From Euperipatoides rowelli (taxonomy: Eukaryota > Onychophora > Udeonychophora > Euonychophora > Peripatopsidae), in the NCBI GenBank assembly GCA_003024985.2, contig PXIH01S0057679.1: a DNA stretch of 11,000 nucleotides. One strand, given 5' to 3'. A model generated the notes under the pieces. It saw only the letters and a list, made by a program, of their open reading frames with translations. It had not been told where the DNA came from and searched no databases. Positions 1 through 8,887 of this stretch are shown piece after piece. The number at the start of each line of letters is the position of its first letter. The first letter of the stretch is position 1. The position numbers were made by a program, and so were the translations under genes.

Positions 1-203
1 AAAAACACAAAAAATTGTCAAACATACAGTATATAGATATAAATAGATAATTTTTCAATATTTTTTTGGACCTATCCATTCATATGTGTGACCACTTAAA
101 TTTTTTTTGGAAGCTTACATGATGGGTCACTTCAACCACCCGCCTGAATTTCTCAGAAAATGACTCTTAATTTTTTTTTTTTAATATAATCCTCAAAACT
201 TAC

Positions 204-295
204 TTTGATGAGATGAAGTAAAGCCTGTTGCATTTGTTCCTTCGATAGTGGAGTGATAATTAAATTGTCTGTTGCCGGTTTTTCAGACTTTAAAC
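204..295 (-). CDS. DCP1: DCP1-like mRNA-decapping activator, exon encoding start of C-terminal trimerisation domain (partial gene)
   Basis: On the minus strand an acceptor (TATTTTAG at 303-296) opens a 92-nt exon that closes at a consensus donor (GTAAGT at 203-198). With one base carried from the upstream exon it gives Gly plus 30 residues, beginning GLKSEKPATD and ending PLSKEQMQQALLHLIK, with no stop. The second half matches the DCP1 family C-terminal trimerisation domain, whose first helix has a P-L-[ST]-x-x-Q-[LM]-x-x-A-L-L-H-L-[IL] pattern. In the known family DCP1 binds and activates the decapping enzyme DCP2 in cytoplasmic P-bodies, and this domain makes DCP1 a trimer. The exon ends in phase 0 after Lys. 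The rest of the domain (usually a further 15-25 residues containing a LHE-A/V-Y type motif) must be in the next exon, beyond position 1. Identity is from motif recognition only; DCP1A versus DCP1B cannot be assigned. Confidence 0.85.
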
Positions 296-1008
296 CTAAA
301 ATAAAGCAAATAACATCAACATGTAGCCTATAATAAAAATATTAAAAAAAAAAGAGAACTAATAAATAAATTCATAGCCATGAGGTAAGCAAGTTCTGAT
401 TTAGGTCTGGGCAGATTGCATGTGTGGAAAATGATTGAAAGGGAGCCTATGATTTGTTCTGTATGGCCCGGGTTCCAATGCAAAAAATTTATTGGATATA
501 GTTTGAATAATCATTAAATATTGGATGGTGGCTAACTCTCCTGCAAGGTAGAAAATAGGTAATTAGGGATGAACCCTCTCATTCACTCCAATCCTCCTCC
601 CATTTACTACTGGATAAGTTTGATAATCAAACAATACAAAATACCCAATGTTATAAAGCAGCTGAAATTAAACTTCTATTTTTATTATTGCAGCTACTGT
701 ATATCAGTGACTTATGAAGACATAGATTTAAGATTATTTACATCTATGAAGGAATCATGTACTGCAGATAGTAAATAATATTAAAAAAAAAATTGCTAAA
801 TTATTGATTTCTTTTTATACACTATATATATTTTTAAACTTGTGTTGGGAGCATAAATTTAAGAAAAAAATGTCACCAAATTCATCTCTGGCATATTAGT
901 AGTTGCTTAGGGGTGCTGTAAGGAAGTGCCATATTTCCATTCACTCACCCAGTCATCCAAAACAAAAATAAAAAATTTTCCATTTTTTTTTTTTAAATAT
1001 TAGTTTAA

Positions 1009-1131
1009 TTTNTTAGATCCATCTTGAAGGAAGGTCCAATTTCAACACCAGGCAGAATTCCTGCTGTAGAACCTCCCGGATTAAGAAGATCACTCCGCCA
1101 ACGGAAACCAGTGATTAGAATGGACTTATAA
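1009..1131 (+). pseudogene. Fragment resembling the C-terminal end of a retrotransposon polyprotein
   Basis: An open reading stretch from just after a stop at 1006-1008 ends with TAA at 1129-1131. It includes the ambiguous base at 1012. The readable part is 37 residues: SILKEGPISTPGRIPAVEPP, then GLRRSLRQRKPVIRMDL and stop. A Pro-rich segment followed by a basic R-R-S-x-R-x-R-K-P-V-x-R-x-x-L tail is typical of the extreme C-termini of Gypsy-like and related retroelement pol/integrase proteins (family knowledge, no search done). The codons are more G+C-rich than the surroundings. It is cut off upstream in a T-rich run, so only the tail survives. The alternative is a terminal exon of an unknown plus-strand gene, because TTNTTAG at 1010-1016 could be an acceptor. 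The purine-rich tract and LTR-like start 35 nt after the stop favour a retrotransposon. Confidence 0.4.
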
Positions 1132-1165
1132 GTAGGGACTAATCTCAGGGGGAAAAAAATTATGT

Positions 1166-1435
1166 AGGGGAGAATTGTTATGTCTAAATATTAAGAGGAA
1201 ATTCATTACGTAATTAGTTATTAGTGTAAGCATGCACAGATCTATATTAATATATAATATTAATATCATGTCATTAGTTCCAGGTGAATAATGGCAGCTA
1301 TCAACATGTGCTTTAGCGGTGGTAGTCTTAAAATTCATATTAATGTTTTCATTGAACTTATTTATAATTGTAACTGGTTAATAATAAATATATTAGTTAT
1401 CTTGAAACACATAAGTATTTAATTAATACACAACA
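1166..1435 (+). mobile_element. Candidate polypurine tract plus 3' LTR of a truncated LTR retrotransposon
   Basis: Thirty-five bases after the stop of the polyprotein-like fragment comes AGGGGAGAAT (1166-1175), a plausible polypurine tract. It is immediately followed by TGTTATGTC (from 1176), a typical LTR start. The first later end matching the short terminal inverted repeat TGTT...AACA is at 1435 (ACACAACA), which would make an LTR of about 260 bp. An AATAAA-type signal occurs inside near 1382-1388. There is no upstream LTR or primer-binding site in the window, so the LTR boundary cannot be confirmed by comparison and no target duplication can be tested. Confidence 0.28.
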
Positions 1436-1498
1436 GTATACATGAACCTTGGGTCCTGGTCTTCTGGCAGGACCACATGCTTCTCTCCTGACATTTAG

Positions 1499-1592
1499 TT
1501 GGGGCAGCTGCCTCCGGCACAACAGAAACTCCTGCTTGCGCCTTCCCTACAACCAACTCTTCCGCTAATCCAAGCACAAATGGCAATGATAA
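1499..1592 (+). other. Coding-like patch, possible exon of unknown origin
   Basis: After a good acceptor-like sequence (pyrimidine-rich, ending GACATTTAG at 1498), 94 nt are open. They read GAAASGTTETPACAFPTT followed by NSSANPSTNGND, and end before a weak GTAAAA donor at 1593. The patch is far more G+C-rich than its neighbours, and the Ser/Thr/Ala/Asn bias looks like a disordered linker. The minus strand is also open here for more than 50 codons, so strand is unsure. I recognise no family. It may be part of an old mobile element. Confidence 0.2.
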
Positions 1593-1972
1593 GTAAAAAA
1601 AAAAATTTTTTTGTCTTTGCCAAAAAAAAAAAAAGAGAGAAGCTTGAATGCCAAAAAAATAAACCTCAGCACGCCTTAAGCCGCGTTGAAGTTTACACTA
1701 AATACATTTAGATAAACTTCAAAATGTGAGCATTGCTCCCATTCCTATAAATAAACTATTGTTACAATGAAATATTAATTGATCAGACTAAACTCTTATT
1801 TTTTTTGAGTTCCCATACACACAGGAATTTAATTTAAAAAAAATATATACAGAAACTGAATAAAGTACCCAAATACATAAAGTATACAATTAACAAAGAG
1901 ACATGATAATACAAAGAAGGAAAATGTTTGTTAACATTGTTTTGAATCACTATTGTAAAATTTTTTGAGAGA

Positions 1973-2059
1973 CCCTTTATTTTTCAAGTCTCTGAAAGAA
2001 ACATAAAGACCAATAAGAATAGAGAAATTAGGCAAAAGGAGCCCTTTATTTTTCAGGCC
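1973..2059 (+). repeat. Two-copy direct repeat, 69-bp offset
   Basis: CCCTTTATTTTTCAAGTC at 1973-1990 and CCCTTTATTTTTCAGGCC at 2042-2059 match at 16 of 18 positions. Similar purine-rich flanks lie just before each copy. The second copy is directly followed by the hairpin at 2068. Confidence 0.6.
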
Positions 2060-2067
2060 CCCCTGAC

Positions 2068-2103
2068 TGTCAATTGTCACAAGTTTATTTGTGACAATTG
2101 ACA
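2068..2103. repeat. Perfect inverted repeat, 15-bp arms, 6-nt loop
   Basis: TGTCAATTGTCACAA (2068-2082) is separated by GTTTAT from its exact reverse complement (2089-2103). This is much longer than expected by chance in 11 kb. It could fold as a cruciform or RNA hairpin, or be a remnant of a fold-back element. No target duplication is evident. Confidence 0.85.
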
Positions 2104-2133
2104 TTCAAACAAAAGAGACAGCACCAAGATAAC

Positions 2134-2196
2134 TGTAAATACAAAAAAGGAAGTTGTAAATAAAAAAAAACGAATTGTAAATAGGAACCTTTAGGA
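2134..2196 (+). repeat. Imperfect 21-bp tandem repeat, three copies
   Basis: TGTAAATA starts at 2134, 2155 and 2176, exactly 21 bp apart. In the first two copies it is followed by an A-rich run and then a short G/C-containing trailer (GGAAG, CGAAT). The third copy diverges after the core. Confidence 0.6.
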
Positions 2197-2299
2197 TAAG
2201 AAATTTTAAATACATAAAGGGTTATTACAATTTTGTTGAGATAGTGTTACAAGAAGTTACAAACAAAGTAGTTTAGATATATAAACTTATAGTTATTGT

Positions 2300-3350
2300 T
2301 AGAGTAACTTTTTGAAGAAATTGGTGGACTCCTCCCCAGGACTTCCCAACTTATCTAGAGGAGGGAGTTATGTCATTTGCTAGCTAAAAGAGCAGCAAAT
2401 AACAGATGCCTTTCCAAGCAAGTGTGAGATAGGGGTCGTACCTGTTTCTATCTATTAGGGCAGGGATAATAAGAGATTAGCCCCCTTGTACCTCTTGAGT
2501 CCCCATTAGGCTGGACCGGGTTGGAATTTAGTAGGATTTAGTTAGGCTTCCCTTTTATTTTGTCTCGTTGTGCTGATTATTTAGCCCCTGTAAGAGAACT
2601 AACCATCAATTGGCACAGCAGACCCTTTTTCAGTAAATATCATGTTCTTCAGGCTAGTTTGGCCTGCAAACAGCTTACATGTTGATACGATGTATCAGTA
2701 ATTTTGGCTCGGGTATTTACATGTAAGTGTAGGCTTGGCTAGTAATGGAGGCCTGATATTTACTCAGTGATTTCTCCCGAGGAATATATCTCTCCGATCT
2801 GTAAAGGCCAAGATGTATTGGAATCTTACGTGCCTCCCCACGGGGTTGTGCAGAGCCCCCCAAGCCGAGGTTATGAAGAAAATAGAGATTATTCCCAGTT
2901 AGGGCTAATAACTTAGTAGTTATGCTGGCCACGACATGAATACCTGCACGAGTTATAAGCGAGACTTAGTTTCTAAGAGACATAAAAATATAACTATCAT
3001 TCTAACTATATTTCTAACTAACATAATTCAGATTATTATGAATTATGTTAGTTAGAAATATAGTCCCCGTCTTAGTATTGAATCTATAAGATTTGCTGTG
3101 ATTGTCCAGTCTTCCATGCCAGTGCACAACCTGTGCCAGCCCCAGCCTCGGAGATTGCGATTATAGTGACTCATATTAATGCCAAGCTAAGACCCAAATT
3201 AAGCTTACCTAACCCAATGGTTTCTCTCGTGATAGAATAGAGTTAATAGGGAGGAGGGAGACTCTATGAGGCGAACCATTTCCAACCCGACGAAGCCTCG
3301 TTAGTCTAATATCGGACATATGTAATGTTTTTTTTTCCTTTCTCGGTACA
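2300..3350. other. GC-richer block of unknown origin, probably a decayed insertion
   Basis: Base composition jumps visibly against the surrounding A+T-rich intron; the line at 2461-2520 is 32 of 60 G+C and 2821-2880 is similarly high. There are purine tracts that look like polypurine tracts (AGAGGAGGGAG at 2350-2360, GGGAGGAGGGAG at 3249-3260). On the minus strand, short open stretches are present: one of 71 codons with an ATG (2932-2717), and one of 44 codons (3186-3055) that includes NRNLRGWGWHRLCTGMEDW. I recognise no domain in these. A mitochondrial origin was considered but no mitochondrial protein or rRNA motif matched. The edges are approximate. Confidence 0.35.
3005..3064. repeat. Perfect inverted repeat, 26-bp arms, 8-nt loop
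   Basis: The left arm 3005-3030 (starting ACTATATTTCTAACTAACAT) is matched exactly in reverse complement by 3039-3064. The loop is GATTATTA. The arms carry CTAACT repeats that also occur once just upstream, at 3001-3006. A 26-bp perfect stem cannot be chance and implies recent origin or maintained identity. Nothing in the sequence says what it does. Confidence 0.92.
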
Positions 3351-3697
3351 GGTGAGTAGCCAATCTTTCACTAATTTTTTATTTCAATTGGACCAAATTA
3401 ATTAAAAATTGACAGTTGATTCTGAAAATACATTTTTAGCCCACTAGATTAGAAGTTCTATTAATCCTTCGCCCAGGACTTCAGTGCTTATTTAGGGCCG
3501 TTCTTGCAATATCTGAATATGTTGGTAATTTATAAGAATCAACGTTAAGTCATTAAAGAGATTCTAAATTAGACACACAATAATGCAAATTATCTATTGC
3601 ATATTAAAAAAATAATCAGACCTTGTCAATCATGCCACAAATAAATTTATTTTTCCACCTTTCATTAATCTAAGCATTTAGGAGGAATAAATGTTAC

Positions 3698-3845
3698 CTG
3701 AGCTTGCAGTTTTGAGGAAGGAATTGTCATAATGGTTGCTATTCACACAGGATTCTGAACGACTTAAATGTGAACTTTGAAAGACCTGTGGAGATAATAA
3801 ACAATTGGCACTTGGTGCCACCAACTTGCTTTGCGTAGGAGGACT
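3698..3845 (-). CDS. DCP1: DCP1-like mRNA-decapping activator, penultimate visible exon with LLSPQVFQSS motif (partial gene)
   Basis: On the minus strand the acceptor TTTATACAG (3854-3846) is followed by 148 nt open in one frame. The exon closes at donor CAG|GTAACA (donor GT at 3697-3696). It encodes 49 residues plus one base: SPPTQSKLVAPSANC, then LLSPQVFQSS, then a Ser/Asn-rich linker ending LKTASS. The LLSP-x-x-F-x-x-S motif, set in a low-complexity linker, is the conserved short motif found between the EVH1 domain and the trimerisation domain of metazoan DCP1 proteins. The exon ends in phase 1, and the exon at 204-295 starts with the complementary two bases, so the pair splice in frame (G|GT = Gly). 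It begins at a codon boundary, so its upstream partner must end in phase 0. I found no such partner up to 11000. Local base composition is clearly less A+T-rich than the flanks, as expected for an exon. Confidence 0.85.
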
Positions 3846-5365
3846 CTGTATAAAGAAAATAAGAGATATTATAATTATATATTAACATTTTTGCTTAACA
3901 TTAATATTTTCAAAAAGCATTTAAGCCTACAACTGTTAGGAAAATACATGCCAGTAATTTTAGCCCAATGTTTCATAAGTAGAAAATCAGTTTACTGTTT
4001 TTTTTTTAAATAAGCATGCAAATGACTAATTTTGAAATGGAAAACCGATGATTCGTGTCCAACCCGGAAACTCTCATTTTGCAAAGTATTGTACATTGAG
4101 TTTTTGAATAAAGATAAATTAGTTAGTATGGTAACTCGCTGATATATGTTTCATTGTTTGCCATGTTCTCAGTGGGGGGAAAAAAAAAACAAAGCTGCAT
4201 CTAAACACCTTTTTTGTATTACATTTTAAATTGTGAATCACCGAGTTAAAAAAAAAATTATTATCTTGATTCCAGAAGATACAGTATATAAATGTTTTCT
4301 CAAAATTAGCTTGAAATTTTAAAAGATAATTATACAATTCACCAGCCATAAACTTTTTTAATTTAAATTTTAACTGCATCAATCCTAATATTACCAAATA
4401 GAAAGTGCAACAATATTAGTTGTTTATATTTTATCAGACTAAAAACCATTACCATTATTAATTCACATTTATCCACTAAGTATCCTATTTATGTACTAAT
4501 AATCTCCCCCCCTCTCCCAATAATTTATTTATATGTTGAGATTATCATTTTTAAATCTTTAAAATTTCTTAAAAGTTATGAAATTAACAAGTTTATGACC
4601 ACAATTAAGATTGTATCTTTAAAATATCAATAAAATGAAATGTAACTTACCATTTAGAGATAATTGGACAGACTAAGATGTTAAAATATGATGCAAGAAA
4701 ATCATTTATTAATATGAAGGCATAAAACTAAAATTTATTTATTACTTTAGGCTATCATTGCAAAAAAATTGTAAAACTTATCAAAAATATCTCCTTTTGA
4801 AAATCCTAATTGATGATTTTCTTTAAAATGAAGCTCACTCTTTTTAAATCTTTGCACAATCAACTAATATAAAATAGACATTTTTTAATTGGGACGCCTA
4901 CAAAAAATAGAAGTATTCAGTGAAAATTGAATTCAATCAAAATGCACCTGCTAGTATTCAGGCTATGTAGTTCTGCTTGAAAATAGCTCACCAAAATTAT
5001 AAATAACCTTTTAAACTTTAAAAATAACATTAAGGATTCATATTAGGAATTCAACTTAAATTTAATTCAAAATTGATTACAAGCTATTTTCCTTGATGGA
5101 TACAATGTACTTTAATACCATATAAGCTAATATTTATTATAGCAACAGTGTGATGCATTCTTAAGTGATCATGTGAGATTACCAATCAGATCTTACTATA
5201 GCAAATAGTGACATCATACAGTACATCTTGATAAAGCAATATATCAGTCTTTTTTTTTTTCTGGACAAAAGTTTAAAAGGAATCACAAAATTAGAATTTT
5301 ATTTTTATTAAAGAGTGATGCTTATTGTTTATATAAATTTTAATCATATAGTAAACATGAGGTTG

Positions 5366-5414
5366 AAAACTAAATTTTGTTTTAACGATAAAGTAATGAA
5401 AAAAATTTAGTTTT
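5366..5414. repeat. Inverted repeat, 13-bp arms
   Basis: AAAACTAAATTTT (5366-5378) and its exact reverse complement (5402-5414) flank a 23-nt spacer. The arms are A/T-only apart from one base pair, so chance or homopolymer expansion is possible. Confidence 0.55.
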
Positions 5415-5863
5415 ATGTAGAAGTTTATTAAAATGATTTTAGTGTGATCATGGCAGCCTCTATTCTTATTTTATGAGATTCTTAGTGAAGATCATATTAT
5501 TTTTTAAGTGATTTAAAATAATAAGATCTAAGAAATGATGATTCAGGGGAATTTGTTAAAAGTGTTTAATAGTACATACTACGAATAAAATACTAAGGGA
5601 ATACATAATGAAGTATTAGCTGCGATAGATTCAGCGTAGCTTACTTTCAACAGGGAAATTGAACAGAATATCAGTGCCACATTACTGTGACTCTAGTTGA
5701 TTATTCATGTAAAAGTTTGAGTTCAAAAATCTCTGATCCGAAGTTGCAAGAATAACATATGTACTGTATAATAAATAAAAATATAATTTATAAAAAAAAA
5801 AACACAACAAAGAATGAAGATGTTATTTTTTGAATATTCATCAACTTAATTTTTTTATTTGTC

Positions 5864-5907
5864 ATGTTCTCTTTATTTTATTCATTTGCTCATTAGAAAG
5901 AGAACAT
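5864..5907. repeat. Inverted repeat, 11-bp arms, 22-nt loop
   Basis: ATGTTCTCTTT (5864-5874) pairs with AAAGAGAACAT (5897-5907). Further out, TTTGTC before the left arm and GACAAA after the right arm can extend the fold with an interrupting bulge. It is possibly a short degraded fold-back element. Confidence 0.5.
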
Positions 5908-7185
5908 CAATTAAATGTGTTTGACAAAAAAAAAACACTGTTAATCTTAAACTTGCATTAAACATGACATTTATTACAACAACCTATAACATATGATGAA
6001 TACATTTTCGATTTATTATCAAATGTAGTGTTTCACTATTTACAGTATGTTTCGTTTCGACCACAAATCATTAGAATTATTCACTAAATATTTCTGATAT
6101 TTAACTTTTTGTATCAGCAATTTAATGTGAGAAGAAAATATTGTTCAGTCGTAGCCTGGCAATCAGTTTAGTCATTGCAGTTTATCTGCCTTTTTTGTTC
6201 TCCTGCATTTTTTAGAACATGGAGAAATAAGAAATATCTATCAATGAGTTACACACAAACGTTAAAAATTTCAATTTGTGATACTACACCAAGGAGCATT
6301 CCCGGATTCGATTTGCTACATACTTGTTCATAAGTAAGCCCTATAGTTTTTTTTAAAAAAACAATGGTGGGTTATTATTTGAAATAAACACAAGATAAAT
6401 TAGACACCACATTTTGAAAATGCTTGTTTCAGCAATGTTCTGTTAGAATCTGGTATGCCATTCTTTAATTATATCGCCAGCATGCTTTCACTTCCAAATC
6501 TACTGTAATAACAAAAGTAGTTACATAGTATGGTTGCAAATTTATCTTACTGAATCTTAATATTTGATTGTAAAATATCAGGCGGACAAATGTATAAANT
6601 CATTTAAGTGTATATATGCCTATTCTAGATGTTACTGTATATTATCTTGCATAATATTAACAAAGTGGGTTTGAATATTAGTCTTCTGCCTAATAGTAGT
6701 TTGCTAACAATATCTCCTCTGAATTTTTGTTTTTTTCATATTTTCATAATCAATACAATTAAATCATTAGTATTCCATTAAATTTTTATGTATTGCTCAA
6801 ACTGGTTCAGACGCTTGTAGTTTAAAAATGACACAGAGGTCAGAATCAGATACGTAATCCTCAAGATTCATTCACTCTAAACTATTATACATTAAGAATA
6901 TTAAAGAATATTTTTATGTACCACTATCTAAATGAAAATGAAGAGCATTACTAATCACTGAAATCAGTGCTACGCAAAATGCCGTTTGAATAGAAATATG
7001 CTACAAACATAAATTAGAAGGTGGGAAAGGCCAGTTCTGAGTTTACAAAGGATGCAGCTGACCAATCAGATTGTATCATTGATGACATGGGACATTTGAA
7101 TCTACCTATGCTTATAATGATGTTTTTTGGCTGAAGGAACCAAATGTATACCATAGATATGAACATTAATGTTGTTTTATTCTTC

Positions 7186-7193
7186 TTCTCCCC
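7186..7193 (+). repeat. Left 8-bp target-site duplication of the 966-bp element
   Basis: TTCTCCCC directly abuts the left terminus. It matches TTCTCTCC on the right side at 7 of 8 positions. Confidence 0.55.
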
Positions 7194-8159
7194 TAGGGTT
7201 GCCTTACGTCCTGGAAATTCAGGATTGTCCCTGATTTGACCATTAAAAAAAGTTGTCCTGGAAAGAATGCAATAATCTTGCCAAGATCCAGTATTCTTAA
7301 ATATTTGCCCATCACATTTTATTTTATTTAAAAAACATTTTTATACAATTAAATTTCTGCTGAGGAATGAAAATAAATATTAGAATAAATCAACATGACA
7401 ATATACAACAATCAATTTAACAAATAGAGTTCTATTTTCCTATTCTAAACAATAATGTAAATGTGGAACATAATTATATTCTCGTTGATGGATTGCACTG
7501 TGGACTGATAAAAGAAATAGATTGTTGCTGACCTCCAGAAAGACCATATGGCTGATACAGTATAACTTCAGCAATGTGACCTGTAGTGATTATTATAACT
7601 TAACATAAGAAAAAATTCTAAACAGCTGAAGATGACCAATCAGTAACAAAATATGATTGTTACAACAAAAATCAAGACAACTGAATTAATTGTAATGCAT
7701 CCACAATTGTTAATTCTAATCTAATCTATAATACTATATTATATTAACCACAAAATGAATAAAAATGTCTGTCACATTTTTAATATGCAGTGAATTTTTT
7801 TTTTTGCAGTCGGAATAAAGAGCCGAGTTGTCCTCATAAATGGCTTGATTTTTATAAATCCTGTAATTAAAGTGTTATTAATTATATGAATATTGCTCTA
7901 CTTTTTAAATAATATTTAAGATTAAGATGTTTTAGTTAAGTTTTCTCATTCCGTGATCATCTTCAGGTCTTACCTGACCCGAGGCCTGTTCTTTCAGTAG
8001 AAAATTTAACAGACTGTGAATTTTGCATTTAGAGGGCATAAAACTTAACTAAACAATAAAAATAATTATGGGGAGTTTACTCTCTGCCTCCCCCTCCAGG
8101 TCTGTCCCCTTGACCCCGATGGGGTTCTGGATTTCCACTTTGAACATATGGCAACCCTA
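7194..8159. mobile_element. Non-autonomous hAT-like DNA transposon (966 bp)
   Basis: The left terminus TAGGGTTGCCTTACGTCC (7194-7211) and the reverse complement of the right terminus, TAGGGTTGCCATATGTTC (8159-8142), agree at 15 of 18 bases. Both ends are bracketed by near-identical 8-bp duplications, the hAT signature length. A (T/C)AGGGTTGCCA-type start is common among hAT elements (family knowledge). The interior is A+T-rich with no open frame resembling a transposase, so it is non-autonomous or an old internal-deletion product. Small hairpins lie near both ends (TCCTG...CAGGA near 7208-7223; ACCCC-GAT-GGGGT near 8113-8125). Divergence between the ends and the mismatched duplication indicate an old insertion. 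Confidence 0.7.
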
Positions 8160-8167
8160 TTCTCTCC
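8160..8167 (+). repeat. Right 8-bp target-site duplication of the 966-bp element
   Basis: TTCTCTCC directly follows the right terminus and differs by one base from TTCTCCCC on the left. Confidence 0.55.
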
Positions 8168-8700
8168 ATGTATCAGTAGCACTCTCAGTTCTAGTTCAAA
8201 TGGAAGTGAGAATGTTGTAAAATACAGTCTCCTCTTAATAGTATGTGAAGAGTGATCTATTTTAATTTTTATACTTGCACTTTTTCCTTAATTCTAAATT
8301 CTGAAAAAATGCACACAATATGTTATGGGAGCATATTGTAAAGTTGTTGTCACTTCCTGGTTCTACAAGAGATTTGGTTCTCTCTCGAATAGGATTGTGA
8401 GAATGACATCTAGATAGATCATCATTTTAGTCATACACTTTAGACTTGGAAAAATATTTTTTAAATACCAGGATTTGCTTACTTTGTCAAGAGTATGCTA
8501 TTGAGTGCCTACTCATTACACATTTTTTTTTTACAAATTGAGCAAGTTCAAGAATTATTATTAATAATAATACTTTGCGTGAGGAAAGATAGCTCATGTT
8601 GTTTATCCCAAACATGGTCGCAATGTTTGATATACTCATATGAAACCATGCACTTAGTTCCTCAAAATCACAATAAGACTATGTTTATCAGGGAAAGAGT
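8168..8700. other. No identified feature
   Basis: A+T-rich sequence between the 966-bp element and the purine-biased region. A plus-strand open stretch here (8495-8704) has no protein-like motif and is probably chance. Confidence 0.5.
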
Positions 8701-8887
8701 TTGATGAATATTGTTTAGTTAGACTTAGAGGGTACTAGGAACAGGTCTTTGTGCCAATGCCTGAGTATAGTATGTCTACAGACCGAACCCAAAGAACCCT
8801 ATTAAGTATGGTGCCTTTGCCTCTTCTTTTGCCCATTTCCTTTATCTTTTCTCTCTTCTTCCCTTCCTTTCATTGTTTGAAACTTCA

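Larger units (their letters stand above)
296..3697 (-). other. Intron of the DCP1-like gene (about 3.4 kb), rich in inserted repeats
   Basis: It is bounded by GTAACA at 3697 and TTTTAG at 296 on the minus strand, and joins a phase-1 exon end to a matching exon start. It carries, in plus-strand order: a decayed retrotransposon tail with candidate LTR (1009-1435), a coding-like patch (1499-1592), direct and tandem repeats (1973-2196), two strong hairpins, and a GC-richer block (about 2300-3350). The stretches 300-1000, 1600-1970 and 3350-3690 hold nothing I can identify beyond A/T-rich sequence. An additional alternative exon within the intron cannot be excluded. Confidence 0.7.
3846..7185. other. 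A+T-rich region without identified genes, probably intron of the DCP1-like gene
   Basis: I found no exon with paired splice sites and no long open frame with protein-like composition. The best minus-strand donor (CTCTAAATG|GTAAGT, donor at 4650-4645) follows a TAA in the phase required to join the exon at 3845. Two inverted repeats (5366-5414, 5864-5907) and several A/T homopolymers are all that stands out. If the DCP1-like gene continues upstream, this is intron sequence. Confidence 0.5.

Noticed and set aside
462-480. GGCCCGGGTTCCAATGC resembles a tRNA T-arm or Pol III B box (SINE head)
   Set aside because: No convincing A box at the right distance, no cloverleaf and no tail. One T-arm-like match is not enough.
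2340-2400. Second polypurine-tract and LTR start (AGGAGGGAG then TTATGTCATTTGC)
   Set aside because: No matching LTR end, no duplicated copy and no target duplication found. It is kept only as a hint about the GC-richer block.
2640-2700. Small local inverted repeats such as TACATGTTGATACGATGTATC
   Set aside because: The arms are short and imperfect, within chance for this composition.
3000-3070. CRISPR-like repeat unit
   Set aside because: It is a single hairpin without repeated spacers, in a eukaryotic intron context.
2717-3190. Possible nuclear copy of mitochondrial DNA
   Set aside because: A GGCACAGGTTG stretch superficially recalls cox1, but the surrounding translation under either code gives no cox1, nad or cob motif, and there is no rRNA signature.
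4119-4397. 92-codon minus-strand open frame (also the shorter open frames at 569-778, 1126-1338, 3831-4013 and 8495-8704)
   Set aside because: Their residue content is what A/T-rich noise gives (Asn, Lys, Phe, Leu, Ile), with no motif or splice context. Open gaps of this length are expected several times in a window this A+T-rich.
4645-4672. Minus-strand donor CTCTAAATG|GTAAGT as an upstream DCP1 exon
   Set aside because: The only phase that could join the phase-0 exon start at 3845 has TAA immediately before the final ATG codon. The would-be exon also lacks coding composition.
5640-5760. Possible short minus-strand exon around 5690-5740 (RFLNSNFYMNNQLES)
   Set aside because: The acceptor is poor (GGATCAG without a pyrimidine tract), there is no DCP1 resemblance, and it is too short to stand alone.
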